DNA of 64,000 bases from Fratercula arctica (GCA_947846985.1 CANTUZ010000002.1:152639889-152703888), one strand, 5' to 3'; counted from the stretch's first letter, positions 14,315 through 26,641 are shown. Numbers and translations are program-made. Notes: generated by a model not told the origin, from the sequence alone.

Positions 14315-14986
14315 ATCATAGAATCATAGAATAATTTAGGTTAGAAAAGACCCTTAAGATCATTGAGGCCAACCACTAACCTAACGCTGCCAAGTCCACC
14401 ACTAAACCATGTCCCTAAGCACCACATCTACACATCTTTTAAACACCTCCAGGGATGGTGACTCCACCTCTTCTCTGGGCAGCCTGTTCCAGTGTTTGAC
14501 AATGCTTTCAGTGAAGAAATTTTCCCTTCTATCAAATCTAAACCTCCCCTGGTACAACTTGAGGCCATTTCCTCTTGTCTTATCGCTTGTTACTTGGGAG
14601 AACAGACCGACTCCCACTTGGCTCCACCCTCCTTTCAGGTAGTTGTAGAGAGCGATACGGTCTCCCCTCAGCCTCCTTTTCTCCAGGCTGAACAACTCCA
14701 GCTCCCTCAGCTGCTCCTCTTAAGATTTGTTCTCCAGACCCCTCACCAGCTTCGTTGCCCTTCTCTGGACACTCCAGCACCTCAATATCCTTTTTGTGGT
14801 GAGAAGCCCAAAACTGGACAGTACTTGAGGTGAGGCCTCACCAGTGCCGAGTACAGAGGGACAATCACTTCCCTAGTCCTGCTGGCCACTCTATTCCTTA
14901 TTCAAGCCAGGCTGCTGCTGGCCTTCTTGGCCACCTGGGCACACTGCTGGCTCATATTCAGCCGGCTGTCAACCAATGCTCCCAGC
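14315..14986 (-). mobile_element. CR1 LINE, 5'-truncated, decayed ORF2 3' end
   Basis: Reading on the minus strand, the element ends in CATAGAAT repeats at 14317 and spans about 0.67 kb. The last 97 codons (14402-14695) are open and encode the conserved C-terminus of the CR1 reverse transcriptase protein: [11 protein letters not shown], then [22 protein letters not shown] and a stop. Further upstream the expected ECVQRR..KLVRGLE region is shifted out of frame by a small deletion near 14775, so the coding frame is broken. Recognisable CR1 sequence stops near 14986, inside the region that would encode QVAKKA / LVDNQL. The catalytic FADD region is absent, so the copy is dead. Confidence 0.93.
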
Positions 14987-17900
14987 ATCCACATGGCCTG
15001 ATCCCACCCTCCCACAGGGTCCTGTTGCTAGTGTAGGTCCACAACCACCTTGTGACACCAGGAATTTCAGCACCGAACCACTCAGATCTTGCAAAAGTAA
15101 AATGAGGCACCAAGTCCCCTGTGTTCATCACATGTGCACTGCTCGGTGTCCAGGAGCACAGCCTGGAGAGCCAACAAATGTAGCAGAATTAGACAGTAAT
15201 TGAACAGTAAAGAGCCACTTGATCTCATACAGGCTTTTTTGGCTCCAGCCATGGCCTTTTCTCAATGGCCTTTATGCCATTTAAGTGCAACTGCTTTAAC
15301 AATCCTTGAGAGGGGGCTTCCTTGCCAGCTCTTCCACCCATCCCATCATCTGAGACACGGTTTATGCTTTGCATATTAAAGACTTAATGCATCTTGGAGA
15401 AAGATATAATGCAGACAATTTATATGCAAAGGCCTTGGCTTCACAAAGGCATTGGGCGTCCTCGTCTTCACAGCAGGCCAAACCCAGCCTCAAAGCCAAT
15501 ACAGCTCAAACTGGGGCAGCCCAGACTAATCACATGCGTTTACTGCATAGTCATTTGATTTGGGTTTTCTTAGCCCAGAGAGGTTAATGAATGAGAGAGA
15601 CAGCCCAGCCTCTGCAACTGGATTTTCCCTCCTCAGAGGCTTTTCTGGAGGCTGACACGTCAGCTGTGTGATTCGTTTGGGCCTGCACCGAGGTGGGTGC
15701 AGAAGGACACCCACCTTGGCACTCCACCTCACTGCACAGCTCCCGGGTAGGAACCTCAAAGTGCTCTTTGACTGCAAGTCGTCAGCACTCACTATGCCAG
15801 CAAGGGCATGTGGGCAGTATCAAATGTTTTCCCAAGACGTGTATAGGTCACCTCCCTCCTGGCTCACAGTAACACAAGGATTGTGCAATGCATTGGGAGA
15901 TGGTTCAAGGACACTGCTGCTTTCTGCTTGCACAGCACAGAGAGGAACGGACGGGCCAAATCCCACGAGAGAGACACAAATACAGTCGGGAAAGGTCTGT
16001 GGTACTCTGCCCTGCACGGATGTGGGCTGCTTAGATACTTTTCTGGCCTGGTGGGTGGAACCTCCTCAAGCCTGCAAACACTGGGAGCCCCTCTGAATCC
16101 CACTGCCTGGGCGAGGAAGGGGCTGGTATTTGCCAGCTCTCACAGTCCTGGTGTCAGGCAAGGAGGATGGGGAAATCCTCTCCGTCCATTTATTTGATAA
16201 CAGTTTCCCCAAATCTTTTAAATAACTGTCTCTTCTGTACGGAGATTGTGAGCTGAAGGCAGTGATAATTTACCACTGCGTGTCCAGACTGCGTGAATTC
16301 TCCTGAGATAATTTAAAAACCTAAAACCCCAGTGTGTAGTCTGTTTGCTTGCCACTTTATTCCTTTCATGAATGCTGGGGTCACATGAAGAAGTTGTTTA
16401 AAATAATACAGGTTAAATGGCTCTACCTTTTACAGGAAGAGGAGGACATAATATACAGCAAGAAAGACAGTAAAGACAGTATTTCATCCACATGTTGGTG
16501 GCTTTTTTTTCGTTTTTTTAAACATAGCATCTTTCATGCTTTATAAAGCTCTGGAGATTCAAAAACAAGATGAAGGGAAGAAGATGGTCTTGGGCTGATC
16601 TAGGGAGAGACGCTGTTAATTCAGGAGCTGGAGAGAGTGGGGCAGCACAATACTGATCATGTTTGGCAGTGAGTTACACCAAAAAAGGGGGGGTTAGCAA
16701 TACACAGGACAGACCCAAAAGACAGCTGGCCTGAACCTTAAGGTGAGACTTGACACTAATTGACCGGAACTCTTACAACAGAAAAAAAATTGTGGAGATA
16801 TATCCTGCAAGACTTAGGAGCTTGGTGGTAGCGGTAGGGGAAAATGCAGAAATGACATGCCACATTCATGGGTACCCATGAGGATGACCCTGCACCACCA
16901 GGGGTAATAGGTCTTTCATTCACATTCAGCGATTGCAAGATCAGGCCTCACTTGCACAAGAAAATAGGTGGTCTGTGCATGTGGCTGCATTGGCTGTGCA
17001 GTTAAACCAGGGCTATGTTGTGCATGCGTTTCCCAAAGTAAAATTAATGTGCATAATCTGCAAGAAGAGTCCAACTTTAAAAAAGCTCTTAAAGTCCTTG
17101 AGTAATTGAGTTTGGTTTCAGAGCATGATTACTACTGAATTACTTTTGTCCTCTAGGTACTTTTCAACTTAATAAACAGTGCTGCTGAAAATCAGCATGA
17201 ACTTGTGGTAATAGTTTTACAGACTTAACTCTAGGATTTTGAAGGGTGTGGGAGTTCTGGTGTGCACCTGTGGTCAACTCTCCAGTCTTTGAGATAGGTC
17301 TTCTAAAATCACCCAGTCTTATGGGTTTTTTGCAGATCAGCTGGTCCAAAATGAAGTGTATACTCCTAAGCAACTGAAGATTCAGATATATAGTGTTTTA
17401 AAAAGCCTTAACTGGGTCGTACAGCCAGGATTCATCTGAGTAAATATTGACTTCTACGCTCCCCATGTCTCCATCTGAACTGCATCATCTAGACACCCAC
17501 TGGAGTCAGCAGAGTGGACTAGGCAGATTTAATATGCAGTTTTACAACGGTGTTCAAATAGGCAGGATGGTTCACTCTCTACAAGTCTTTATCTTCATTG
17601 ACTATCAAGAGAGACTGAGATGCGAGGATGTCCTGTGGGCATATAAAGTTCTATGATTTTGACAAACATTAGTAAACTTGGGTATAAACTTGCCTATGGG
17701 CAAGCTACTAGCTCTTACCAGTTAGACAGTAATGTGACAAGCTTTTTTATCTGGTGCTTAAAGTGTTGCCTTTCACTGAATTTTGACCTACTACCTCCTC
17801 TTTGGGGCATTACCTCTTATTGAAGTAATTTGCACAGGTACTACACTTCAGCAGACCAGAGGTGACTTGTTCCATCTCCGTTGTTTGGGTATTGTCTGAG

Positions 17901-20900
17901 CCAGACAGTGATTCAAATGAAATTGCCATTTGAACATGTGGTAATTTTTTTCCACATCTATAGATAGAAATTATTTACTCTGCATTCAGAAAATTAGGTA
18001 AAATCTGCAAAGAACATAGATTTCTAAAGAGGATTATACTAATTTTTCCTTTTTCCCCACCTCATCATAGCAAGCCTATTATCAATTATACAATTTAACA
18101 CAAAAGATCCAGTTAAAAATCTACTTCTAGCACAGGTTTTGATTGATTGCACTGACATGCAGAGCCCCAAGGGCTTGGTCAGAGGCAAATACACAAATTT
18201 GGAAAAAAACATTCCATTCGTGACCTTGCAAGATGTGGAAGAGGCATAGGATTGTGAGCCTGAAAATCTACTTGAATAATGGGATAAGAATTCATTTCCT
18301 GATGAGAATATGCCTCCAACTTGTTCTTACACACTGTGAATCAGCAGAAGGAGGTTAGGGAGAGATTTTGTGGCATTGGTTAACCAAAGATCAATCAGCA
18401 GCAAGAGCCGTGTGGCATAACACACGTTGTAATCTGTGTGTGGTCTAAATCAGACCACTAAATATGAAGATAACAAGTAAATGTGGTTTCAGCACTGGCT
18501 GAAGTGAGTTCCTCACATGTTTGCAGCCTGCGGCACCGACCCACCAAGAGCAAAATAAGACAGTATTTACAATGCACTCTCCATATAGTGCTGTCTTTTT
18601 GTTCTGTTTGCATGGGACCTAATATCTGTCATGTACCACATGGGTCCATGCCCAAAATTAGGCATCACAGTCATGCAGTTAGCCAGTCAAGAGAGGGAAA
18701 ATGTGCGGGTACTTCTTGCCTTCTCCACTCTCCAGCGCTGGAGCAGGGCCAACCATGCAATAGCTCAAGAAGGTGTCCTGCTCACACAGCTGTGTTCAAC
18801 ATTACAAAAAATAGACCAGAGTTGAGAATTAGAAACAGGAGGCATGACCTTACCTCCAAACCAGAAGACCTCTGATTTGACAGGAGTATTTCTGTGGCAA
18901 AACACTTGTTTCCATGCTAGATGGTCCCACTGTCCTTACACTGTGGCTGTACCAGAGGTGGGAATGAGGCAGAAGGGTCATGAATGGCCCCTTATCTTCT
19001 CCATCTGCACCAGCATGGTGCAGGGCAAGTTAGAAAATTTACAGGTACACTTTTCATTTCTGTTAATCTATAGTGCTAATTTGTGTTCCCAAAACCATTT
19101 TTTACTCATCTCTTATACACAACTGATGTTGAGGACAGGGGTTATTTTCATAAAACAGGGAAAAAATACAACCAACCTGCTTTTAAACAGGGGTAGAAAA
19201 TGGTGAGGGTTGAGTTCTTGGCGTTGCTCCAAGCTTGCTGTCTCGCAGGTCTGTGTCTGGGTTGTGTGCTCCCGTCAGAGACAGCATGCATGTGAAAAGT
19301 CAGGAAGAAATCTGGAAAGCCTTGATGAAACTAGAGGTGCAAACATCTGCTTAATGGTTCACAAGCAACCTAGAAGTGAGACTAAGTCATTTAAAATTCC
19401 TGCAGTTGCCAACTCTTGTGGCTTTACAGTGTATTTTTCTGAAAGCCCCTGATGCTGAGGTAGGTAATATTTGACAATGAAAACATCTCCATTTTTCTTT
19501 AAATTATTTCCATTCTAACCCTTAGTGTGGAACTGAGACTCTTCTGGCTCTCTGGAAATCTTCACAGAACCAGACATGTTTCTGGAAGGTTTGTTTTACT
19601 CAAACACATGCTGTTAGGCTTCATCCAACAGTCCCAAGGTGGAAGTCTAAGCTCCCTCCATTCAGAGTGTCACCACAAATTATTTAACAGCCTTTGCTGG
19701 CTTTAATATTTATGCATTTAAATAATAAAAAAACAGATGGCAAACAAAAATAATTCCATTGGCTTTTGTTGATGTTTTTAAATAATCTTGTGGGGTTTCA
19801 CCACTCCTGGTTATGGAATGTCTGGCAAAATTGATACTGATTTGGTCTTCAGCCTGAAAATATTTTTCCATCTATTTTGTATCTAACACCTACAATGCAA
19901 AGAGATCTAATAAAACAGTTAGTGGAATAGGTCCAGTGATGAATATGAGCATAGCATCATCAAAGGCAGAGGCCCTAAATTGCGTCTTTTGATGAGAGCC
20001 AGACCTCAGAAGTTCATTTAGCCTCACAGCATCTGCCGTTAGATTTAACATTGCTGTTTTGGGTTCACTGATGGGAAAGGAAGGTACTAAGAAGTTATAC
20101 AACATCACTGTGGTCATTCAGTCTTCCATGCAGCTGGGAACTGATGTGGTTTTAAAAATAAAGACATTTACAGCCATTTCATGGCCCACATTAGCAATGC
20201 CTGCACTAGTAAGAAATTTGGTAGATCAGATTATTTGTTGCCAGGGTCTTTTCCTTTGTGCTTTATGTGGCTGGGGTGGGCATAATTTTGATGAGTTTCC
20301 ATCTGACCCCCTGGACCATACCTTGTGTTGCTCCAAGCTGCACAAGGAAAGCTCTTTCACAAACATTTGCCACTCCACAGGCTGCTCCAAGAAGGGCTGC
20401 AGAGCTCACATACGCCATGCCAGTGTTGAGAGCAAATTCCTGTCACCACCCATGTAGGGCTTTGTACGTGGAAGCAACCCCTGTTATTGCTGATGCTCCT
20501 GCCTTATTTCACTAAGAAGTTACTGTTTATACAAAAATATCCCATACAGCCTTTGCGCAAACAGCTGGTTTCATCACTTTGGAAGGGGTTAGATTTCACT
20601 GTGGAAACAAGCCAGGCTGTAAGCTGACACAAAGCTCTTCCTTTGCCAAAAATTTAGTTAAAAAAATAAGAGCAAGTGTCTCCCGGGGCCTCGATGCATC
20701 TCCGCTATCTCCCTGTTTATGAGTCCTCCTCAGGTGGCATGCAGCAGGACACAGGAGCACGGACAGGACTGCGCAGCAGCTTCAGTAACTCAGCCTCACC
20801 CAAGGAGCTGCCTGAGGCTGGGAACGTGACCCCTCTTGTGAGGAGAGGGTTGAGCATTACCAGCAGAGCTGTGCAACCATGCTCTGCAGCTCTGCTCTTC

Positions 20901-21216
20901 TCACAGCACTTCTGGTATTCTAGGCAGCAAGACAAATTCTCCCTGGAATGAGAAATTTGTCACAACTGATAAGCACTGGATATGTTGGTCTCCGGGTAAA
21001 GCGCTCTCAGCGGAACAATTTCCGTATTAACCCTTCTGCAGCATCTTTCTGAATGCTAACTCCAAAAGTTCAAAAAACAGCAATCAGATGCAGAAATTAT
21101 GTCTTTAAAGCTATCAGATTTAGAAAAAAAAAAAAAAAAAAAAATCTTTTTCAGTTGCTTTCTGTCTAGTATTTGAGTGATGCAATTTATTTTTCAAGTT
21201 TCTCTGCGAGCACAAG
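14987..21216. other. Unique non-coding stretch, no gene recognised
   Basis: It begins with a GC-richer patch (about 15000-16170) carrying several overlapping open frames of 65-142 codons on both strands. This pattern is expected from base composition rather than from a gene. The rest is AT-rich. Open frames at 18483-18875 and 20059-20457 (plus) are unrecognised. The minus strand of 19890-20571 has a weak, frameshifted resemblance to a sideroflexin-type protein (see findings). An A21 run lies at 21124-21144. Confidence 0.4.
21124..21144. repeat. Poly-A run (21 A)
   Basis: An uninterrupted homopolymer of A lies about 70 bases before the LTR-like block. It could be the tail of an unrecognised retroposed sequence on the plus strand, but no body can be defined. 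Confidence 0.9.
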
Positions 21217-21540
21217 TGTCATGGTTTGGGCTGGACTGGCCACTGAAATGACAGACAGATGCGCTCCCCCACCTCTCTCTCCAAGGAGAAGAGGGAGAGA
21301 GAGAAACTTATGAGTTTAGAAAGCAGACTAAACTACTTTACTTTAATGAAATATTAATAAAATAATTAAAAGGAAAGAATGAAATACATACAAAACCGTA
21401 TCAAGCTCCTAGAATGACGATCATGTCACTGGCAGGCACTGGGAAAGTCCCAGACTGGACTCAGCGATGGATGGGGACTGGATTCTGCATCTGGATTCAG
21501 AAATGCACAATTGGGAGCTCAGATTGTGTCACATATGACC
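21217..21540 (+). mobile_element. ERV LTR-like fragment (avian endogenous retrovirus)
   Basis: The block opens with TGTCATGGTTTGGGCTGGAC, the usual 5' edge of a class of avian LTRs beginning TG. A GA-rich stretch, an AT-rich stretch with TTTAATGAAATATTAATAAA, and a GTCCCAGACTGGACTCAG segment follow in the order I remember for these LTRs. No coding retroviral sequence flanks it, so it is either a solo or a truncated LTR. The 3' edge is unclear and 21540 is an estimate. Orientation is assigned from the TG edge. The identification is from memory of the repeat family and needs a repeat-library match. Confidence 0.6.
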
Positions 21541-23092
21541 ATCCAAGTCAGAACTATGTGAAAATAACCAGCAGAAGATGGGAAGCAGAAATAGTCAATC
21601 TTTTCAGACATCTTTCTGAATAATAACTGAAACCAAACAGAAAATTTTGTAGTTACTATAGATACACAGTTCCCCTTTGACTTATTCTAATGTCTTCAGC
21701 CTGTTTGTTGTTATTTATCTGTTCAAGATTCAAATCAACAGGGTGAGAGTGTTCTTTTGGGCTATTAGATACCATTCATCAGAAATAAAAATAATATGAG
21801 TGGAAACAAAAGGTAAAGGTAAATATGCTAACATTAGGTTCCCTTCTTTCTGCATTTTACCCATATTACATAAATCATGGCAACACCAATCGTAGTCTAT
21901 CAGCAAATGAAAAGTTTTATAGCAACCCACAACCCACCAAGGGCAAGGATTAGGATTTTATTATCCTGGGAGGTGATGATTTACGTTTCCCAAGAAATGT
22001 GAAACTCTAACAAGTCCTAAATTATTAGATCTTTAAACTTTAGCCTATGCTTTATAGCTGTCATAAAACAGCATAAGGACTGATGCTTTTAATGATATTA
22101 TTGCTTTATTCAAACAAAATTTATTGATTTCTGTTCAGGAGTAATTTATGAAACTTAATGACCTATGATGGTTACACTAAGTTCCAAGCTGTCCTGCGCT
22201 AGCAAGAGTGAGAGACTTATAGGCATTAAGCTGCCTAAAAACCTTTATTGAGAGACATAAAACTGTCCCGGGAACCTTTATTGAGAGACATAAAACTGTC
22301 CCGGGAACCTTCATAGTTAATCTATGTAGTGTTTCTAGAAGGTACCTTTCAGAATCAGACACACAGAAATGTTTCTCAGAGGTCAAAATCATGCCGGTGC
22401 TTCAGATTATAGGAGTAGGGTTGGAGAAGGAGGTTTCACTGGCAGGGGCACTAAGCATGGTGTTACACGCATGAATTACATACACTAGGTGTGGATTTTG
22501 AATATTGGATGGGGTTGCATCCTTTTTGTTGTTTTTTACAGTCAAAAGTTAATTCCATTTCATGTAGTTTTACCGTGGATCTTCAAAAAATTTTGACTTA
22601 GTCAATAACCATTAAGTCTTTCTTTACAGTCTCCCTGGCAAGAGCAGAGCACTGGTACATAACCATGGGAGTGAATGCTCAATAACATCTCGGAATCCTT
22701 TAATCATAGCAAAAATAAGTTTCCTTAGCTCCTTCTTAGAAGTGTTGAATATCAAGCAGCGGATATATTTATTCAGACAATGAATTACAATACCATGCCA
22801 GCAGGTTGGAAAAAGGCCCTTTCTCCTACATGAAGCCAAAATGGTAGAAAGACAGCATCACACTGCATGTTTCCTCCTGTTTGGTCCAGCTTTGTGTATT
22901 TGTAGGGCTGAATCTGGTCACACAATTGACAAAAGAATAAAATTGTCAAGAGCTGGAGCAATCACACTGATGAGACATGAAATGGAAAGACTGAAATTTC
23001 TGACTAGTCTTAATATAAAAGCCATTCACATCTTCCTTTCAAACATACATGACAGCTGAGGTCATGCTGCTCCTCTTATTATTTTCTTATAG
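21541..23092. other. Unique sequence with a 33-bp tandem duplication
   Basis: AT-rich sequence with short open frames only. The 33-bp duplication is listed separately. The last about 30 bases (TCCTCTTATTATTTTCTTATAG) form a good polypyrimidine tract and acceptor for the candidate exon that follows. Confidence 0.45.
22240..22310. repeat. 33-bp direct tandem duplication (2.15 copies)
   Basis: Two identical adjacent units begin AACCTTTATTGAGAGACATA and end TGTCCCGGG, followed by a 5-base start of a third unit. The perfect identity points to a recent slippage event or a polymorphic minisatellite. The period is a multiple of three, so the minus-strand frame crossing it is not shifted; that frame is otherwise unconvincing. 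Confidence 0.95.
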
Positions 23093-23249
23093 CGCTCTGT
23101 CTTGTGAGGGCTTCAATTATCAAGTTGGTTGATTCTTTAGTAATTAGTAGTTTGAAGTTCTTTAAATATCTCAGCAGACATTATGACTCAGAAAGAAATC
23201 CACTCTTCCGAATGGATCGCTTAGATGAAGCCGTTCTGTCAATCATTCG
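23093..23249 (+). CDS. Candidate internal coding exon, unknown gene
   Basis: A 157-nt block is preceded by a strong pyrimidine tract ending TTTCTTATAG and followed by GTAAGC. Only one of the three plus frames is open. It begins with the last two bases of a codon (CG), runs 51 full codons and ends with two bases (CG) of the next. The peptide reads like real protein, with a hydrophobic start (LVRASIIKLVDSLVIS), then KFFKYLSRHYDSERNPLF, RMDRLDEAVLSII, and no low complexity. I do not recognise the family. If real, the window is intronic to a plus-strand gene with large introns. Against it: 52 open codons can arise by chance, splice-like signals are common, and no partner exon was found in the window. 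Confidence 0.3.
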
Positions 23250-26134
23250 GTAAGCCTTTATAACATATCCTGGTTTTCCTAACCATTCTTCTCATTCAAA
23301 CTTCTGAGCATGACTACGTGATGAGACGGGAGTATGGATCAGCAGCTGAGGGGCAGCATGGAGGCCAGAGGGGTCAGGTTTGATTCATCTCTCCATCCCT
23401 CCAGTGGTGGAATCACTCTGCTTGGCATAGACATAGGATTTCACAACCCAAAAAGGCATTAAAAATGAGTATGTGTCCTTGTGCTAATAGGGAAATGGAC
23501 ACAGAAAGGACAGGATACAATTAAATGTGGTTTTTAATTGAATTAAACTGAAACTATAGATTTTTGCTGTTGAAAAAAGTCAGGACTCACTTTTTCAAGT
23601 ATCTGACGTATACAGCTTTCAATGATGGCTAGAAGGCCTCCAAGAACAGTGAAACTCCTCCTAAGATGAGCTGTGATCCCTGGGCTTTCACATCCAGCGG
23701 TACTACCAAAAGGTGCACAAAAGAGCATGCAAAATCCTTGGTGTTCTTCCATTGGTCACCTGCCAGGCAGACCGAACCGAGAGTGTTACTGCCACGGGCA
23801 GTGTGCCCTAACACCACCCCACATCGAACCTGGGTCTGGTTCTTAGCCACTGGTAACTTGGTGCACTGGAAGTACCATTTTCATCTCCAGTTTTGCCTAG
23901 TTGTTTTGCATAAGTCAGTTGTGAATTTAACTGAAGAATTTTATCGGCATTATTTGATTGATGAACTATTTTGCCTTAGTTTCTTTATCTCTAATGATAT
24001 ATCTTTGCAAGATAGTTATTCTGGTGAAACAGTTCAAATCAGGGTAGCATTTGAGTTAGGATCAAACAAAATCAAACTGCATCACGTACACCACAGGCTC
24101 CAAAGTATGAAAAAGGACCATGGGTCTGCTGAAACAGCATTTGACTGTGTGGCTAAGTCCTTCACCTGCCTATGCCATAGCTATCCACCTGCAAAATGGC
24201 AAAGATAATATTTCTTTACCTGGTAGGGGCTTGTAAAAACAAATTCATAAGAACCTCCAGAAGTATCTGATGCTTTGAAGGAGTTATTACAGAATTCAAT
24301 CAGGATACATGCTGAGCTTAGTATCTGTCTGCCTCTGGGAAAGAGCTCAAAAACTAAATAGTCACTGCTGATTCCCAGAGACTGAAGTGAACTGGCATGA
24401 CCTGTGGATCTGACCATCCCTGTCCCAGTGAAATTAATGCTGATGCTCTCCTTCCTTCCTGACTACAATAAGATTTGTAATTAGTTTTGACAAAAGCACA
24501 AACTGAAATTAAAATTTTTGCAAACCAGCCACTCTTCTGAATATTGCACCTCATTAACAAACTTTAATATTTTTTTTTTTGACTGATTGCTTACTGAGAA
24601 GCAGATCATACTCTTGCAAGGCTGCCTTGTGGTCTGTTTCTCATTTATTTTTATTTATTATTTATTACCCCATACCAGGTGCTAAAATTATAACTCTGAA
24701 GCTTAAGAGATTATTTTCATTTTTTTAAAATCTGTTGTCCATACATTGTACTCACCTCCTGACATTTCTCTAGGAACACGATCAACATAACATAATGTAG
24801 ATCAACAAACGTATGTAGTAATCAACCGAATAATACTAGCATGCTATTAGGATATGATTTTCATGTTAAGTGATCAGCAAATTAAGAGTGAATTCAATGA
24901 GACTCCTGTAAGAATTCATGTTTCTCAGAAATGCATGGTGCCAAAAGCATTCCCAGGTGAGGTGGAAGTGAACAGTAACATTTAAAAAACCTTTGTTCAG
25001 GCCACAAAATTCAGCCACGGAGGTAATCTTTTCAAGACTTTAAATAAATATTTTACATCTTCCAACGTCTTTTTCTTTGCTTTCTGCTGCTTGAGCCTGT
25101 ACGTTTTGTTCTGGCTGTGTTTTCAATTTGTCATGCAATCATGGAAGAGAGAGACTTTAAAAACAGAAAGGAGGGTGAAATTATTATAAATATACAAGAC
25201 ATAAAATTTCCTAAATAACACCACCCGGAAAGCAGGATCAACGCCATGAGAATCAACAGATTCTTGAAATCTCAAATCATGAGATTTATCCTTTCCAGAC
25301 GAGAGGGCGGTAGCCAAAGAGAAATAAATGTTCATTAACTATCACATGTCACTGCAGCCCTCAGCTGAAAAGGAGAACCCACAAGACAGGAAAAATGCCT
25401 AGCTTTTGTCCCACGCTGTCACTGTGGCATTTGGAGCCAGTTAGAGCTGGAAAACATTGTTTCCTACATATATCCTGAATTTTTTCGTATGCTCCTAGGA
25501 CATGAGGGGTAAAAAAAATGTGAAGAAGAGCAATATATCTTTGCATCAAAAAAAGATCAGATTTCAGAATTTCTGCATTGCTCTGTTTTCTTTTTTCTGG
25601 TGTATCAAAACAAGGCAGCTTTTATGTACTGCATTGCCTTGAAAGAAGGGAAATTCAAAGCCTGAATCTAATCCTCAGTCAAGTGTAAACCAGTGAATAC
25701 TCATATATAATCCTTAAGATTTCTCTTGTTGGGTCAGGAGGAGAGGACATATAGCATGAAAACAGGTCCCTGCAGGAATAAAAATTTCAAACCTTTGCAG
25801 CAGTCATGAAAGCCAAACTCTTTTTCCACCCGTGAGAGCCAAATCCATTTTCCGCTCACCATGAGCAACTCTGTGGGTGCTTCATGGTGTCACTATATGT
25901 TTAGGCCATTTCTTATATTTAGGTGCACTAAATGCTGTTCATGTCTCTATGCCATCTGCATACTAATGGGAAGAGATAATCTATCTCCCACTATCTCGTC
26001 TTCCAAACAAAATTAATCCACTGAATCCAAGGTGCTCATTTGTCCATAACTGTATGTTGGTGAGCCTTTATGTATGTTGTGGTTCACATCAAGAGTGCAC
26101 TTCAGAAACAAATCTCTTGATCATCTTGATATCT
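23250..26134. other. Unique sequence, no gene recognised
   Basis: A 180-codon plus-strand frame (23666-24208) is the longest here apart from the CR1 frames. Its composition is mixed, no motif is recognisable, and it is overlapped by two minus-strand frames (23543-23752 and 23629-23850), so I do not call a gene. The rest is AT-rich, with a T-run near 24570. Confidence 0.4.
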
Positions 26135-26641
26135 CGTGTCCAGCTCTGGAGCCCTCAGCACAAGAAGGACGTGGACCTGTTGGAGCAGGTCCAGAGGAGG
26201 GTCACAAAGATGATCAGAGGGCTGGAGCACCTCTCCTATGAAGACAGGCTGAGAGAGCTGGGGTTGTTCAGCCTGGAGAAGAGAAGGCTCCAGGGAGACC
26301 TTATAGCGGCCTCCCAGTCCCTGAAGGGGGCCTATAACAAAGCTGGGGAGGGGCTGTTCGCAAGGGCATGGAGCGACAGAACGAGGGGCAATGGTTTTAG
26401 ACTAGAGCAGGGTAGGTTTAGATTAGACATTAGGAAGAAGTTCTTCACAATGAGGGTGGTGAGACACTGGCACAGGTTGCCCAGAGAGGTGGTGGAGGCC
26501 CCATCCCTGGAGACATTCAAGGCCAGGCTTGATGAGGCTCTGAGCAACCTGATCTACTTGAAGATGTCCCTGCTGACTGCAGGGGGGTCTAGATGACCTT
26601 TAAAGGTCCCTTCCAACCTGAACCATTCTATGATTCTATGA
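26135..26641 (+). mobile_element. CR1 LINE, 5'-truncated, ORF2 3' end still open
   Basis: The element starts near GTGTCCAGCTCTGGAGCC and ends with AGATGACCTTTAAAGGTCCC, TTCCAACC and two ATTCTATG units at 26641. About 154 codons up to the stop at 26596 are open in the CR1 ORF2 frame. Visible blocks are [34 protein letters not shown] sequence, then [30 protein letters not shown] and [19 protein letters not shown]. This is the C-terminal region after the reverse-transcriptase palm. The catalytic FADD is missing, so the fragment is non-functional. The open frame extends 27 codons 5' into non-CR1 flank, which is incidental. The preserved frame and the clean 3' end suggest moderate age. Confidence 0.95.

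Noticed and set aside
14409..14833. Plus-strand open frames across the CR1 at 14.3-15.0 kb
   Set aside because: They are antisense shadows of the CR1 ORF2 end.
20059..20457. 132-codon plus-strand frame
   Set aside because: The Cys/His-rich tail is not spaced like a zinc finger. If anything, the opposite strand looks more protein-like.
23591..23670. Minus-strand segment reading LLAIIESCIRQILEK followed by a GTGAGT donor
   Set aside because: The donor is good, but the upstream acceptor has no pyrimidine tract and the frame closes soon after. The evidence is weaker than for the plus-strand block at 23093.
23666..24208. 180-codon plus-strand open frame
   Set aside because: No recognisable motif, mixed composition, and overlapped by two open frames on the minus strand; one frame of this size is expected by chance in 64 kb.
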